This document shows, one piece after another, positions 39,584-51,039 of a DNA stretch of 64,000 nucleotides; position 1 is the first letter of the stretch, and each line of letters starts with the position of its first letter. Source of the DNA: Homarus americanus (taxonomy: Eukaryota; Arthropoda; Malacostraca; Decapoda; Nephropidae); the NCBI RefSeq assembly GCF_018991925.1, contig NW_024726235.1:7792726-7856725 (forward strand). Reading direction: 5' to 3'. The notes below the pieces were generated by a model. That model saw only the letters and a list, made by a program, of their open reading frames with translations. It made no database searches and was not told where the DNA came from. The translations under genes and the position numbers were made by a program.

Positions 39584-39985
39584 CTTCTTCATAATGCCGG
39601 TCTTCCTCTTCGAGAACGTCGTATATCTCCTCAATTTGTTGTCGATAAACTCCATCTTAATTTTCACTCGCCCCTTGGTTTTCTTGCCGTTGGGGAGTGT
39701 CTTGGACTGCTGGTTGTCGACGAGGGAGGTCTGGTGGTGCAGCATTGCCTCTCTGCTCGACGACGGGTTCATCTTGTCGTCTTTCTTTAGCAGATCTGAA
39801 TCGTCGTCTGAGGAGAGACCCAATGGTTCACGGTCCAGCCCTGCATCGTGGGCGGAGCGCTTCATGCCAATCCCCATCCCGCCCATTGCGGCGCCGATGT
39901 GTGGCTGTGAGAACAGCTCGGGGTCAAAGGCGCTGAAATTCATTCCAAACTTGTCTTCAACGTTGTTATGGCTCTGGTTTTGCAT
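39584..39985 (-). CDS. SRF: Serum response factor, exon 1 (N-terminus and first half of MADS box)
   Basis: This is the first coding exon of an SRF/blistered orthologue, the MADS-box transcription factor that binds CArG boxes as a dimer in the nucleus and recruits MRTF or TCF partners. It encodes 134 residues. Residues 1-100 are acidic and low in complexity, with an SSDDDSD stretch near 58-64 that could be a casein kinase II target (inference). From about residue 105 it reads GRVKIKMEFIDNKLRRYTTF, then SKRKTGIMKK, which is the near-invariant DNA-contacting helix of SRF-type MADS domains. The ATG at 39985-39983 has A at -3, and an in-frame TGA lies 24 nt upstream, so the start is well set. The exon ends after AAG (39586-39584) with donor GTAAAT, phase 0. 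The missing half is at 11311-11988. The antisense reading frame over this exon is a shadow. Confidence 0.95.
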
Positions 39986-40112
39986 CTTGAACAGAACACT
40001 AAAAGGTCAGAAAACACATATTTAACTGCACACGCAATGATCACGACCACGAAGTTCTCACCACACCCACGAAAATATTCACTCCTGGTCGGTCCCCGGC
40101 CACAACACGACT
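39986..40112 (-). promoter_or_regulatory. Candidate SRF 5' UTR and initiator
   Basis: On the minus strand, TCAGTC (40114-40109) matches the arthropod initiator consensus TCAGTY and would put +1 at about 40112, giving a 127-nt 5' UTR. The surrounding 40080-40200 is GC- and CpG-rich and has no TATA box, as expected of such a promoter. Just before the ATG the sequence CTGACCTTTTAG could be mistaken for a splice acceptor, so a spliced 5' UTR is not excluded, although that branch-point-to-AG distance would be very short. Confidence 0.4.
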
Positions 40113-40367
40113 GAACATAAACACCTCAACACAGCTGATCTCTCGTGCCGCGCAACTCACACTCCCTTGGACTCCTCCGCGCGAACAATAGTTCCCAGCC
40201 ACGGTACACCTGATATTCATTTACTTCATCATTTATATTGTATCAGATAGTAAAATACATGTTTGAATTATATGATTTCATACAAAATTTTAAATATGTT
40301 TATGTATTATGTAATTGCATTGGTTGCGGAGGAATACTTATTCTCATGTGTATAATGGCTGAGTTTG

Positions 40368-40377
40368 CCAAATAAGG
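40368..40377. promoter_or_regulatory. Perfect CArG box upstream of SRF
   Basis: CCAAATAAGG fits CC(A/T)6GG exactly and lies about 390 bp upstream of the SRF ATG, about 256-265 bp upstream of the candidate initiator. Vertebrate SRF promoters carry CArG boxes for autoregulation, so the same is plausible here. A match by chance within a given 500 bp is not rare (a few per cent), so position is the main argument. Confidence 0.4.
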
Positions 40378-40379
40378 AA

Positions 40380-41039
40380 ATCATCACAGCCAAATACGGG
40401 AGAGCCTCCAAAATTGGAAGTTAAGCCCCGCCTACTAGAACTTGGTACCACCATTTAAATGTTGCACGTGGTGATTTACCAACCTATGCAATGGAGAACA
40501 CCATAGATAAATGGTTTGGTAAAGAACTTATTGTTAAATTTAGAAACTGAATACCTCTAGTTGTAAATCAAACTTGACTAGTTAATACTGTACTATATAC
40601 TTACTATACTTTAAATGAAAATGTGTCTTAAATTCTTCATTGCATATCGACAATAAGCTGTATTATGATGGCATACATACATCTACAGAAATTAATTGCA
40701 AGAATATTTATAAGCAGAATAAATATTGTGGTAGTTGTGGCAAATTATTATGGAACCAATAATATGTTGTTGTTTTGTGCTCTTGGTGTTGCTAGAGACA
40801 TGCTATGGTGGATATATTACACCCAGTACGTGAAAGGAAAAACCTAACCTGAGACTGGGGAGGTCACTTCACTGTTCTTTTTACGAGTAAGAAAATAATC
40901 CCCATCCTGTACTAAACCCGATGAGTAGTAGTAGTGATGATGGTAATGGTGGTGGTAGAGAATTAGTATGGTTGGTGGGAATAGTGGTGATGATGGTAAG
41001 AGGTCTGCGGATGGGTGATGGAAGTATTAGTAGTTATAC
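40380..41039. other. Upstream intergenic DNA
   Basis: AT-rich; ends in a GATGATGGTAATGGTGGTGG-like low-complexity run at 40925-41010. No gene is seen. Confidence 0.5.
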
Positions 41040-42850
41040 CACAACCCTCATAGTGCCACAAGCCTCATAATGCCACAAGTCTTATAGTGCCACAAGTCTT
41101 ATAGTGCCACAAGCCTCATAGTGCCACAAGTCTTATAGTGCCACAAGCCTCATAGTGCCACAAGCCTCATAATGCCACAAGTCTTATAGTGCCACAAGTC
41201 TTATAGTGCCACAAGCCTCATAGTGCCACAAGTCTTATAGTGCCACAAGCCTCATAGTGCCACAAGCCTCATAATGCCACAAGTCTTATAGTGCCACAAG
41301 TCTTATAGTGCCACAAGCCTCATAGTGCCACAAGTCTTATAGTGCCACAAGCCTCATAGTGCCACATGCCTCATAATACCCACAGAAGTCTTATAAAATT
41401 TGCCCACCAGAGTCTGCGCAGTGCCACAAGTCTAGTGCCTAGAAAGCACCTGAGTGCCTGCCACAAAGTCTCATGGTGTCACGTGCTTGTGGTGCCACAA
41501 GCCTCATGGTGCCACGAGTCTTATAATTGCCACAAGTCTCATGGTGCCACAAGCCTCATAGTGCCACGTCTTATAGTGCCACAAGTCTCATGGTGCCACA
41601 GAGTCTTATAGTGCCACAATTCTCATGGTGCCTGAGCCTCATAGTGCCACGTCTTATAGTGCCTGGGGAGATACTCATGGTGCCACGAGTCCCGCAGGTG
41701 CCACAAGTCTCATGGTGCCACAGGTCTTATAGTACCACCAAGTCTCATAGTGCCACAGAGTCTTATAGTACAAGTCTCCGTGCCACAAGCCTCCTTAATT
41801 ACGTCTTATAGTCCACCACAAGTCTCATGGTGCCACAGTCTCTTACTGGTGCCACAAGTCTCATGGTGCACAGGTCTTATGGTACCACAAGTCTCATGGT
41901 GCCACAGGTCTTATGGTGCCACAAGCCTCCTTAGTGCCACAAGTCTCATGGTGCCACAGAGTCTCATGTTGCCAAGGTGTATAGTGCCACAAGCCTTATA
42001 GTGCCTAGAGTCTCATGGTGCCACGAGTCTTCTCAGTGCCACAAGCCTCATAGTGCCACGGGTCTTATAGTGCCTGGGAGTCTCATGGTGCCACAGGTCT
42101 TATAATTGCCACAAGCCTCACAGTGCCACAAGTATCAGTGCCACAAGTCTCATTGTGCCACAGAGTCTTATAATGCCACAAGTCTCATGGTGCCACGAGT
42201 CTTATAGTGCCGCAAGCCTCATGGTGCCACGAGCCTTATAGTGCCACAAGCCTCATAGTGCCACAAGTCTTATAGTGCCACACGTCTCATGGTGCCACGA
42301 GTCTTATAGTGCCACAAGCCTCGTGGTGCCATGAGTCTTATAGTGCCACAAGCCTCATAGTGCCACAAGTCTTATAGTGCCACGTCTCATGGTGCTACAA
42401 GCCTCATAGTGCCACAAGCCTCATAGTGCCACAACTCTTATAGTGCCACAAGTCTCATGGTGCCACGAGTCTTATAGTGCCACACGTCTCATGGTGCCAC
42501 GAGTCTTATAGTGCCACAAGCCTCATAGTGCCACAAAGATCTTATGTGCCACACGTCTCATGGTGCCACAGGTCTTATGGTGCATGGTGCCATGGTCTCT
42601 CATTATACAAGCCTCATAGTGCCACAAGTCTTATAGTGCCACACGTCTCATGGTGCCACGAGTCTTATAGTGCCACAAGCCTCGTGGTGCCATGAATCTT
42701 ATAGTGCCACACGTCTCATGGTGCCACGAGTCTTATAGTGCCACAAGCCTCATAGTGCCACAAGTCTCATGGTGCCACGAGTCTTATAGTGCCACAAGCC
42801 TCATAGTACCACGTCTTCTAGTGCCACAAGTTATGTAGTGCCAAAAGTCA
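41040..42850. repeat. 17-bp array (GTGCCACAAGCCTCATA)
   Basis: About 100 copies switching between AAGCCTCATA, AAGTCTTATA and GAGTCTCATGG variants. The left 300 bp (41045-41360) repeats a block of variants at a longer period of about 120 bp; the right part is more mixed. Non-coding. Confidence 0.95.
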
Positions 42851-42997
42851 GGTAGATGTCTTATTCCACCTTTAAATGTTACCTTTATACGTTTGGACAG
42901 TTACCCGTTGATGTGTATGTACTGTTGTACTGTACGTTTAAAGTTGTGTAGTATAAAGCACATTGATTCCTGACACAGTTTGTTATAACTTTTTACT

Positions 42998-43080
42998 GAT
43001 CCTAATAATAATAAATAATAATAATAAACGGTTTATTAATAGAGTTGCAGCCGGTGGCTGAAAATATACAGACTTACATT
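42998..43080. repeat. Interspersed repeat tail (AACGGTTTATT type), copy 2
   Basis: An (AAT)n run, AAACGGTTTATT, AGTTGCAGCC and GGCTGAAAATATACA match the copy at 20900-20995. Confidence 0.5.
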
Positions 43081-43089
43081 TGATTTAGA

Positions 43090-45330
43090 CATAATGATAT
43101 AATATGCATTGAATACATTTACAGGGCTGTACAGTCCATAAATCAGGAGTTGTTTATTACTTTAACAATAGATGGGATGGTGCGGTTCTTATATCTATCG
43201 GTGCGGGCTCTTATGGCTGTATTTTGTTGTAGTGGCGGACTGCGCGAGTTGGGTGGGGGGCTGCAGGAGGTGGCGAGGGTGGTGCAGAAGTCCACTGCCA
43301 AACCTTACCAGTGCTTGGTGGTGGAGGTCACTGAGAGATGGCATTTCCAGGGTGGAGAGAGCGTTGGTGTAGCCGGAGTATCCTCAACAAATAAGCGTGC
43401 ATTCTACAGGTAGGTTAGCAAATATACCAGTAATCAGCAATTAAAAATAATAAGATACATATTTCTGGCTTCTAGTCGACCAAAACTGCATTGTCTGGAT
43501 TTTATATTAGCCATAAGAAAACTCCGTAATTTGATTTTAGGACTACTGACTGGTCTCCACAGTATGGGCGCCTGAGAACATTCTGTTATGGCGGGGAACA
43601 CCAAATTCCTCCCTGTATTTTAGCCTCGTATAGAAAAGTACATCAGTAGACGCGAAGACTTACAGCAATGGAGAGGGTATATTAATAAACAGGCTATATT
43701 TCAGTGGCATCGACAATATATTTTCTCATCTCTTGTTATGGAGAAAAGTTATCGTACGAACTTTGGTATATGTGGACGTGGATCGTTGTAATAAGTGCTG
43801 TTGGTTCCAAGGAAGAAACTGTAGCAGAAGGACAAGTGATACTTATGGACGTAAACAATGTAATGAATATATAGGCTACAAACCAGCACTCGTTGTTCAG
43901 GTCATCATTAAGTTGTTTAACAGTAAACTAACCTTCTGAAACTGACAGTACAGTGTTCTGTTGCGCACACTGCGGCAGTCCTCGTGGATCAAAGAATATT
44001 TCACAAGGATGACCAACAATCTGTCAAATGGCTGCGCTGACCACACGGCCCGGAAGAAAGCTCCCTGCAATCAACAGGTTGAACAGTTGAAAACTTCAGG
44101 CTACAAGCAGAACAGAAGTCGCTCTCTGACTGCTCCAATTTTGTACGTCAAAAATTAAAGTGCAGTTTCTTTAGTTTGACGACTGTATAGCAAGACACTA
44201 CCTGATAATATTATATGCTGTTAACATCGTGTATTACAATGTTTATGAAACACATTTGGTGAGCGTAGAAGACGTACTGTCGGAAAAACACCACAGCAGA
44301 AAATCACCACAATCATCACTAAAACAGGAAAATTGAGGATAGAGAATGGGTATGGGTTATGACAGCTGTCGTCACAGTAAAGTTACCTTACGCCTGGGGA
44401 AATTTTGTTCTATATAACCACCTGCACCTGGAGGGTCACGGAGGTCAGAAGGGTAAAACAAGGGTCTTGGACGAGAAATGTTTCATCACTCAGTGACGAA
44501 GAATCTTCGTCAGTCAGGCCAGGAAAGACGGCACTGGCATAAACTACACAGTCAACTAGTACTGTAGAACCATCTGAACCATAACCACGAAACAATTGTA
44601 AATTGAACTCTGTCTTAGGTTGCGAACTACCACTAGTTACAAGCTTAAACCTCCTTCGACGGACGGAGCATTAACGTCATGTATCCCGGGGATTCTGGTT
44701 CTGTTTTTTACTTAATTATTATTACAATCTTATTTATCGCATCTTGGCATTTAAGCCCGACTTGGAAGATTTCCTCGTAAGTAACACAACAGAACAAAAC
44801 GATTCTGAGGTTCTCTTATGGTAAGCTTTTCCTTTTAAGATACTTAGAAGATACATTCACTGTCTTGCCAGGAAAACTGACACCTGGGACGCATATTCCC
44901 GAAGTCTATTGCCTTTTGGCACCGTAAGAAATTTCAGCCAATCAGCGCGTGAGCTGCCTTGGAACAAGATAGGAAAAAGAAAACGGGATTTTTTAATGGA
45001 CAACTTTATCAAAATCATATGAATTCGCACATCTCCCACAAACAAACTCGGAACTCTTACACTTTCACGTTTCACACAACACATTAGCGAGGGACCTCCC
45101 ATTGCTCACTTTGGACCCCCTGCTCTTGTGTATAATATTTTTTGCGAGTAGTTCATTGATCAGCTGACGCCTTGGTGGTGTTGCGGGAGGGGTTGTCTGG
45201 TAGGTGTTATGACGGCGTTATTTTTTTTTTCATACATATCGTTGTTATGGAGAAAGTAATTGTTATATAGGGACGGCATAGGAGGAAAACATCACCAGTA
45301 TTATAACAACTATTATAAGTTGTAAAAAAT
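43090..45330. other. Intergenic DNA without supported genes
   Basis: Several open frames of 60-90 codons lack recognisable domains. A 19-nt palindrome TGACGAAGAATCTTCGTCA lies at 44494-44512. Confidence 0.5.
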
Positions 45331-45339
45331 GCGAGACGA

Positions 45340-45560
45340 TAAACATATACATTTGGACGGACAGATAAACAGACAAGCAGACAAACAAGCAGATTTAAGC
45401 AGACAGACAAATATAGGCGGATACAGATATAAACACAGACAGACAGGCAGACAGACAGGCAGACAGACAGACACACAGATATAGGCAGACAGACACATAT
45501 GGATACACAGACAAATACATACAGACAGACAGACCGACAGAGGCTATCATACATATATGG
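45340..45560. repeat. (CAGA)n-rich microsatellite
   Basis: GACAGACAGACAGGCAG-type imperfect tetranucleotide run. Confidence 0.9.
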
Positions 45561-45675
45561 AATGGCAGACAGACTTCCCCTCCTCTACCCACTAATTCAT
45601 TGTCATATCTAAATAAACTTTTGAATCTTTCTTTCCACTAAACTCCAGAATTTCCCAAAGGGGGAAACTTAGTTA

Positions 45676-45679
<4 letters not shown>

Positions 45680-45719
<40 letters not shown>
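45680..45719. repeat. (CT)n microsatellite
   Basis: Uninterrupted CT run of about 40 bp. Confidence 0.95.
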
Positions 45720-45723
<4 letters not shown>

Positions 45724-45851
45724 ACGGGGATTAACCCACCGGGGCACAGGTCACTGACCCACATCAGGGCCTGGGGGGGCTTTTAGTTTAACAAATTTAT
45801 TGACAAAGCTTGTAGTACAGTTTGCCTATTCTGAGTAATTCAGTCAGGTCT

Positions 45852-46530
45852 TGACACTGAGGGTGGTATCACTTCTCACTGCCACGCAGGACAGAGGTTC
45901 ATACACAAAGAAATACATCATATTCATTAACAGCTATAAATGTATAGAGGTCAGATTCATATGGGTAATGTCACTGTTCACTGCCATGCAGGACAGAGGT
46001 TCGTACACAAAGAGATGCATCATATTCATTGACAGTACATATACATATATGTACACACACACATACACATATACATACATATACATATATACACACACAT
46101 ATACATGTACATATATACACATATACATACATACATATACGTCGGTCAGATTCATGTGGGTAATGTCACTCTTCACTGCCATACAGGACAGAGGTTCGTA
46201 CACAAAGAATGCATCATATTCATTGACACTATATATAGGTCAGATTCATGTGGGTAATGCCACTGTTCACTGCCATGCAGGACAGAGGTTCGTACACAAA
46301 GAATGCATCATATTCATTGACACTATATATAGGTCAGATTCATGTGGGTAATGCCACTGTTCACTGCCATGCAGGACAGAGGTTCGTACACAAAGAATGC
46401 ATCATATTCATTGACACTATATATAGGTCAGATTCATGTGGGTAATGCCACTGTTCACTGCCATGCAGGACAGAGGTTCGTACACAAAGAAGGAAATACA
46501 TCATATTCATTAGCAGTATATATAGGTCAG
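45852..46530. repeat. 94-bp tandem array next to LINE ORF2 end
   Basis: Units contain GGTCAGATTCATGTGGGTAA, then ACTGCCATGCAGGACAGAGG and TTCGTACACAAAGAATGCAT. The spacing between 46238, 46332 and 46426 is exactly 94 bp. About six copies are present; the left ones are more diverged and split by an (ATACAC)n run at 46040-46140. It may be a repeated 3' UTR of the adjacent minus-strand LINE (inference). Confidence 0.75.
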
Positions 46531-46539
46531 TGGATCACA

Positions 46540-47075
46540 TACATTGGAGTCATATTCTAATTGAAGACTAGTCAGTGTGGGCTAGCAAATTTGAGATAAA
46601 CAGCAAGAATGTCCTCAAGCACACCTGATTCAATGAAGTAATTATATAGTTCAAGATACAATAAGCCAGGTGGCCTGAAGTCTTTGACAGTGTCACATTC
46701 AATAATATAGTGTTCGAGTGTATGCTTTAAAGGTTTATCACAAAGTTTACCTGCTGAGTGTTCCGGTATGGGTACAGCGTTACTAACCTGCCAGATGTGT
46801 CTGTATCCTAGCCTAATTCTGGCCACGACTACATCACATTGTCTGGTTCTGTCCTTATGCTGGCCATACCGGTACCTCTTGTCACAAAATTTGTCATATT
46901 TACTAATGCTACAACTGTCAGGTCTCTGCATTTCTCACTTCTTCTAGATCAGAGTTCATGATTCTGACTTGAATGTTTTTAATTACAGCATTGGACAGAC
47001 CAAGGTCACGGTCAACATTTTCTATCTTACATGCCTCATTGGCCAGTCTATCAGCACGGTCATGATACCTGATTC
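46540..47075 (-). mobile_element. LINE ORF2 C-terminus (RNase H end and downstream region)
   Basis: On the minus strand, DRADRLANEACK (about 47065-47030) looks like the end of an RNase H domain. After one stop the frame 46931-46572 continues with DVVVARIRLGYRHIW and CDKPLKHTLEHYIIECDTVK, the region after RNase H in jockey/I-type LINEs. A trinucleotide microsatellite borders its 5' side and a 94-bp tandem array its 3' side. Confidence 0.7.
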
Positions 47076-47083
47076 CAACAATA

Positions 47084-47085
47084 AT

Positions 47086-47147
<62 letters not shown>

Positions 47148-47340
47148 TACTAATAATAACAATAATATTAATACATGTACCAATAATAAAAAAAATAATA
47201 ATAACAACAGTAATAGCAATATTATTATTATTATTATTATTATTATCATTATCATCATCATCATCATCATCATCATCATATCATCACTATTATTACTATT
47301 ATTAAAAATAAATAAAAATAAAAAATATAAATAAAATAAT
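47084..47340. repeat. (AAT)n / (ATT)n / (ATC)n compound microsatellite
   Basis: AAT run to about 47140, mixed AATAAC, then ATT and ATC runs at 47221-47280; borders the LINE ORF2 fragment. Confidence 0.95.
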
Positions 47341-47502
47341 AATATAATAAAAATACTATTAATAACAATTATAACCATAAATAAATACAAAACCGAACAA
47401 ATAAATGAAGAGTGAGAGACGACGAACAGTACAGTATATATGTTGTGTTGTCAATGTAAGAGAAACTATTGAGACCCTGCAATTGTGTGTAAATGAGGCA
47501 GA

Positions 47503-47638
47503 AAGTCAGATCAGCAACCTGGGACTTGGTCACAATTTTCGTGATGCCATATGGCAGCAGGGTCTACCATTAGACGACACATTATACTTCCAATATCTTC
47601 CCAGGCAGTAGTACCTCCCTGTTTGATAGCTGCCTACT
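47503..47638. repeat. Interspersed repeat shared with 59170-59301
   Basis: About 135 bp nearly identical to the second copy, including GACTTGGTCACAATTTTCGT and CAGCAGGGTCTACCATTAGA. Its family is not recognised. Confidence 0.65.
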
Positions 47639-48409
47639 TTGTATAAATCATAATAGTTAATACTTACAATGGTCTTAGAATTTTTAGTTCGTTGTTAATA
47701 TACACTTTTATGTCCTTTTCACATTTGACCTCAGTTAACGTTGTTTGGTGGTCAGGTCGGGTCATGTGACACTTCTCCTGCCTGCTGGTCTACCACGAGC
47801 ACGACCCAAGACACTAGCTCTAATATTTAAGTCTTATTCTATTTGTAGGTCTAATTCTTAACGTATTATATTATTCCATTTACCTCTATCACTTGGTCAT
47901 TTTTTATATTTCAAAGTGAGTTATTTGACATTTTATTTATATCTCAGTTTTCATTGATATTTACTTTGATATATACTGAAACTTTACCATTAAACTGATC
48001 ATTTTATTTAGCTACGTCATCTAAACATCAACTATGTTATCCTAAAATATAGCTTCTGAATATGTCCCTGTTTAACTTCTTTAATTTTAGCTTTATTATA
48101 CTTTAGTACACCCGAGCTTTCAGAGGCGAACCCGGAAGACAATTTCCGCGTGTTATCCTTTTAAGAGTGAAATATTTACGTGTTTTTTAATCCACAAATG
48201 TATTCCCGCCACTTATCAGCTTACTAGCCGTTCTGTAAGTTTGTCCAGTGTTACATTACGAGGACTGATGGACATGGGGAGATAAGATGGCTGGGTGGGG
48301 TTGGGAAGACATGGTGCTGGGGAAGAGGATAGCTAGCTATGACTGGGAAGATATAGTAACTGGGCAGGTTCTTTCTTTCTTTCTTTCTTGTCACGTTCGC
48401 TGTGGTGTA

Positions 48410-48957
48410 TTTACTTTTACATTTATTCTCTTCACCAATGATCGGCTCGTTAGCCGCTTGGGCGATCGGTCACGTCTCTGTTACGCGCTGTTGGCAAGTA
48501 CTGGGCATGCACCGGCTCCTGAATGTACCTAAACCTGCTCCAGTGTTGGTCAAGTCTGGTCTTGAAAGAGCTCACACTCGGTGCTGTCACAACACTCTCT
48601 GGCAAATTGTTCCAAGAGTTCACAACTCTCACTCAGAAAAAAGTTACCCGACACAGTTTTCTGAGCTTGCGGCTTCTTCAACCGTGAGCTGTGACCCCTT
48701 GTGGGGCAAGCGTCCGCCAGCTTCAGGTAAGGGCACTCGACTGAGTAGTGCCCTTTGAGATGTTTATACACCTCAATTAGGTCACCCCTTGCACGTCTGT
48801 AGTATAAGCTAGGCAAATTCAGGCGCTCTAATCTCTCACGGTAGCTGAGGTGCCGTAGTGCAGGCACCAGTCTGGTGGCCCTCCTTTGGATATTTTCAAT
48901 CAACTGACAGTCCCTAGCATATCTCGGTGACCAGGTGGGTGACAGTGTACTGACCAC
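48410..48957 (-). mobile_element. LINE RT C-terminus, 5'-truncated copy A
   Basis: On the minus strand, starting at about 48957: LSPTWSPRYARDCQLIENIQ, RRATRLVPALRHLSYRERLE, then RRARGDLIEVYKHLKG, the C-terminal region of a CR1/jockey-type RT. A frame change at about 48635 moves into VVNSWNNLPESVVTAPSVSS, the family terminus. The 3' end is shared with 50475-50870 and 61040-61210. Its 5' edge abuts one arm of the inverted duplication at 48942-49560. Confidence 0.8.
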
Positions 48958-49560
48958 GGTCGTACATGTTAGTTAACGTAAAATCAGACGATTCATATTA
49001 CGATCAATAGCCCATAAAACATATAGCTAGAACTTCTTTATTGACTCCCCCAGTTGACATCCATTTTCTCCCCGTTTTAGTATAGCTAAATCCTCCGTTT
49101 TCTCTCAGGTACCTCAGAGACTCTGATATTTCTTACTACCTCATATCGTGTTCAGATTTGAAATTAAGAGATAACAAAGTTATTTTACATTGTATTAAAT
49201 ATGTCTGATTACAGATAAAACATTCAAGATCCCTTGTGAGTGATGTTGAAAGCTTCAACTGTATTTACTGTTAGTAAAATTGTCAAATAAGTTTGAGTAG
49301 TCTGCCAGTAGAAGTGACGAATCCCTAACATCGTCCTTAGGGATACCCTGAGTTTCCAACTGATACTGAAGTTAGATCATTTTGATTCCCAATCATCAGA
49401 GAATCAGATGTTTGTATTGAAATTATTGCAAGTTTTATATTTTAGAAAGTAGTTAATATCCTGAAAAGAATATGTCTGTCTTCTTATCTCCAAGATCTAA
49501 CGGCAAACTCTCAGTAGGCCCTTGTCTGTATTTTTGACGAGGTCGTAAGAAAGACGTTAT
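48942..49560. repeat. Interspersed repeat, left arm of 0.6-kb inverted duplication
   Basis: Most of this stretch reappears in reverse complement at 51040-51612. Shared landmarks include AAATCAGACGATTCATATTA, CAAGATCCCTTGTGAGTGAT and CAATCATCAGAGAATCAGAT, with indels between. It has no long open frame and no terminal inverted repeat. It may be a LINE or SINE family in two orientations. Confidence 0.65.
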
Positions 49561-50474
49561 TAACTTGTGCAATTGACGTCTCTTTCAATATTGCCTACCA
49601 AGTTCAAACTCTGATTAGATTGTAATAATAGATGTAGGAAATTGATCTGACGCATGACACTGATTTTCATAGCCAAATGTACAGCGACTGATTTAAATGA
49701 AGCGTATATAAATGTGTTCAGCAGGGAGAGCGACACTTGTGATGCTTCTTCTCCCATCGAATCTCAAATATGTAACTATTGCCTCATGCCCGACATATTA
49801 AGTAAATTTAACTCAGTCGAATTTTGTGAATATCAGTGTTCATGTTTTAATATAGTAAAATTCTCATGTGCCAAGTAAGAATTAACGCAACATAAATATT
49901 GTCTGTGTCGTTGTCAGATGTGTGATTGTGTGTAATTGAGTTAAGACTTTTAAAACACTTTTGTGATGCTCTCTCTCATCGTATCTCAGGCACGGTGTGT
50001 TGTAGCTGAATACCCACGGCTACCAGGGAAAATATAAGAAACAAATACTGAAACTGAAAGAAATAAACAATAAGTAAGAAAAGTAAAATATAGAAAATAA
50101 AGTAATAAGAGGACTGAATAAAGACTTAGAACGATATAGAAAATAAAATAACATACCTAAGAAAATTAAATGTTATATAAGACAGAAATAACATAGGAAA
50201 ATATTCATTAACTTAGAAAATATAAACAAAGAAAGTAAAGAAAGTGATATAGAAGATATAAATATATAATAACAGAAAAGAGATGTAGACATAGAAATTA
50301 TATCTATAAAAGAAAAAATCTCCTCTTGCACATATTTATTAAGCAGTTAAAGAAATAGAGAAAAAATTACTGTTTCCCCTCTTACAGTAATAGTAGAAGT
50401 ACCAACGGCAAGGAGTCGTACTATATGTCCCAACGGGAAGAATAATCTGCATTAAAAAATAAAGACCGAATGTG
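49561..50474. other. AT-rich stretch without genes
   Basis: Highly A-rich at 50030-50330 (AGAAAATA-like). No gene or recognisable transposon. Confidence 0.5.
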
Positions 50475-50870
50475 AAAAGGACCTGGGTGTGTATGTTGAG
50501 AACGAACTGAAGTTCTCGGGCCGTTGTGAGAAGGTGAATCAGGCAACTAAATTATTAGGTCTTATAAGAAGGTCGTTCAGATATCTAGACGGTCCGTCCC
50601 TCGTAACGCTCTTCAAGAGTGAGAAGCCGCAAGCCCAAAAACTGTGAGGGGTAACTTTCTTGGAGTGAGAGTTGTGAACTCTTGGAACAATCTGCCAGAG
50701 AGTTGTGACAGCACCGAGTGTGAGCTCTTTCAAGACCAGACTTGACAAGCACTGGAATAGGTTCAGATACATTCAGGAGCCAGTACTTGCCAACAGTGCG
50801 TAACAGAGACGTGACCGATCGCCCAAGCGGCTAACGAGCCGATCAGTGGTGAAAAAGATAAAACTCATTA
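50475..50870 (+). mobile_element. LINE RT C-terminus, internally deleted copy B
   Basis: The plus strand reads ERDLGVYVENELKFSGRCEK and KVNQATKLLGLIRRSFRYLD, then jumps at about 50625 into the EKPQAQK region that lies far downstream in copy A. After several stops it ends with APSVSSFKTRLDKHWNRFRY. It is thus the same family with a large internal deletion. Confidence 0.75.
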
Positions 50871-51039
50871 ACTAAAACTATTTCATATCAGTTAGATATT
50901 GTTCGAGTGCTACATGTTTGGATTTTTTGTGGGGGGGGGGGGTGGTGCGCTTCTCCCTCCCCCTTCCTGTAACGTGTGATCAACCTAAAATGGTCTCTAG
51001 TTAACACAATTTACTGAAAAGAACCTTAAAAACCCCCTG

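Noticed and set aside
39543..40025. Plus-strand 160-codon frame over SRF exon 1
   Set aside because: Antisense shadow of the MADS-box exon.
41366..42695. His/Ser/Trp-rich frames in the 17-bp array
   Set aside because: Repeat artefacts with no consistent frame across the array.
43150..43413. 87-codon frame and its overlapping neighbour as a gene
   Set aside because: Directly follows an interspersed repeat tail, lies in two overlapping frames, and shows no recognisable domain.
46969..47390. Poly-Asn and poly-Ile/Leu frames
   Set aside because: Trinucleotide microsatellite.
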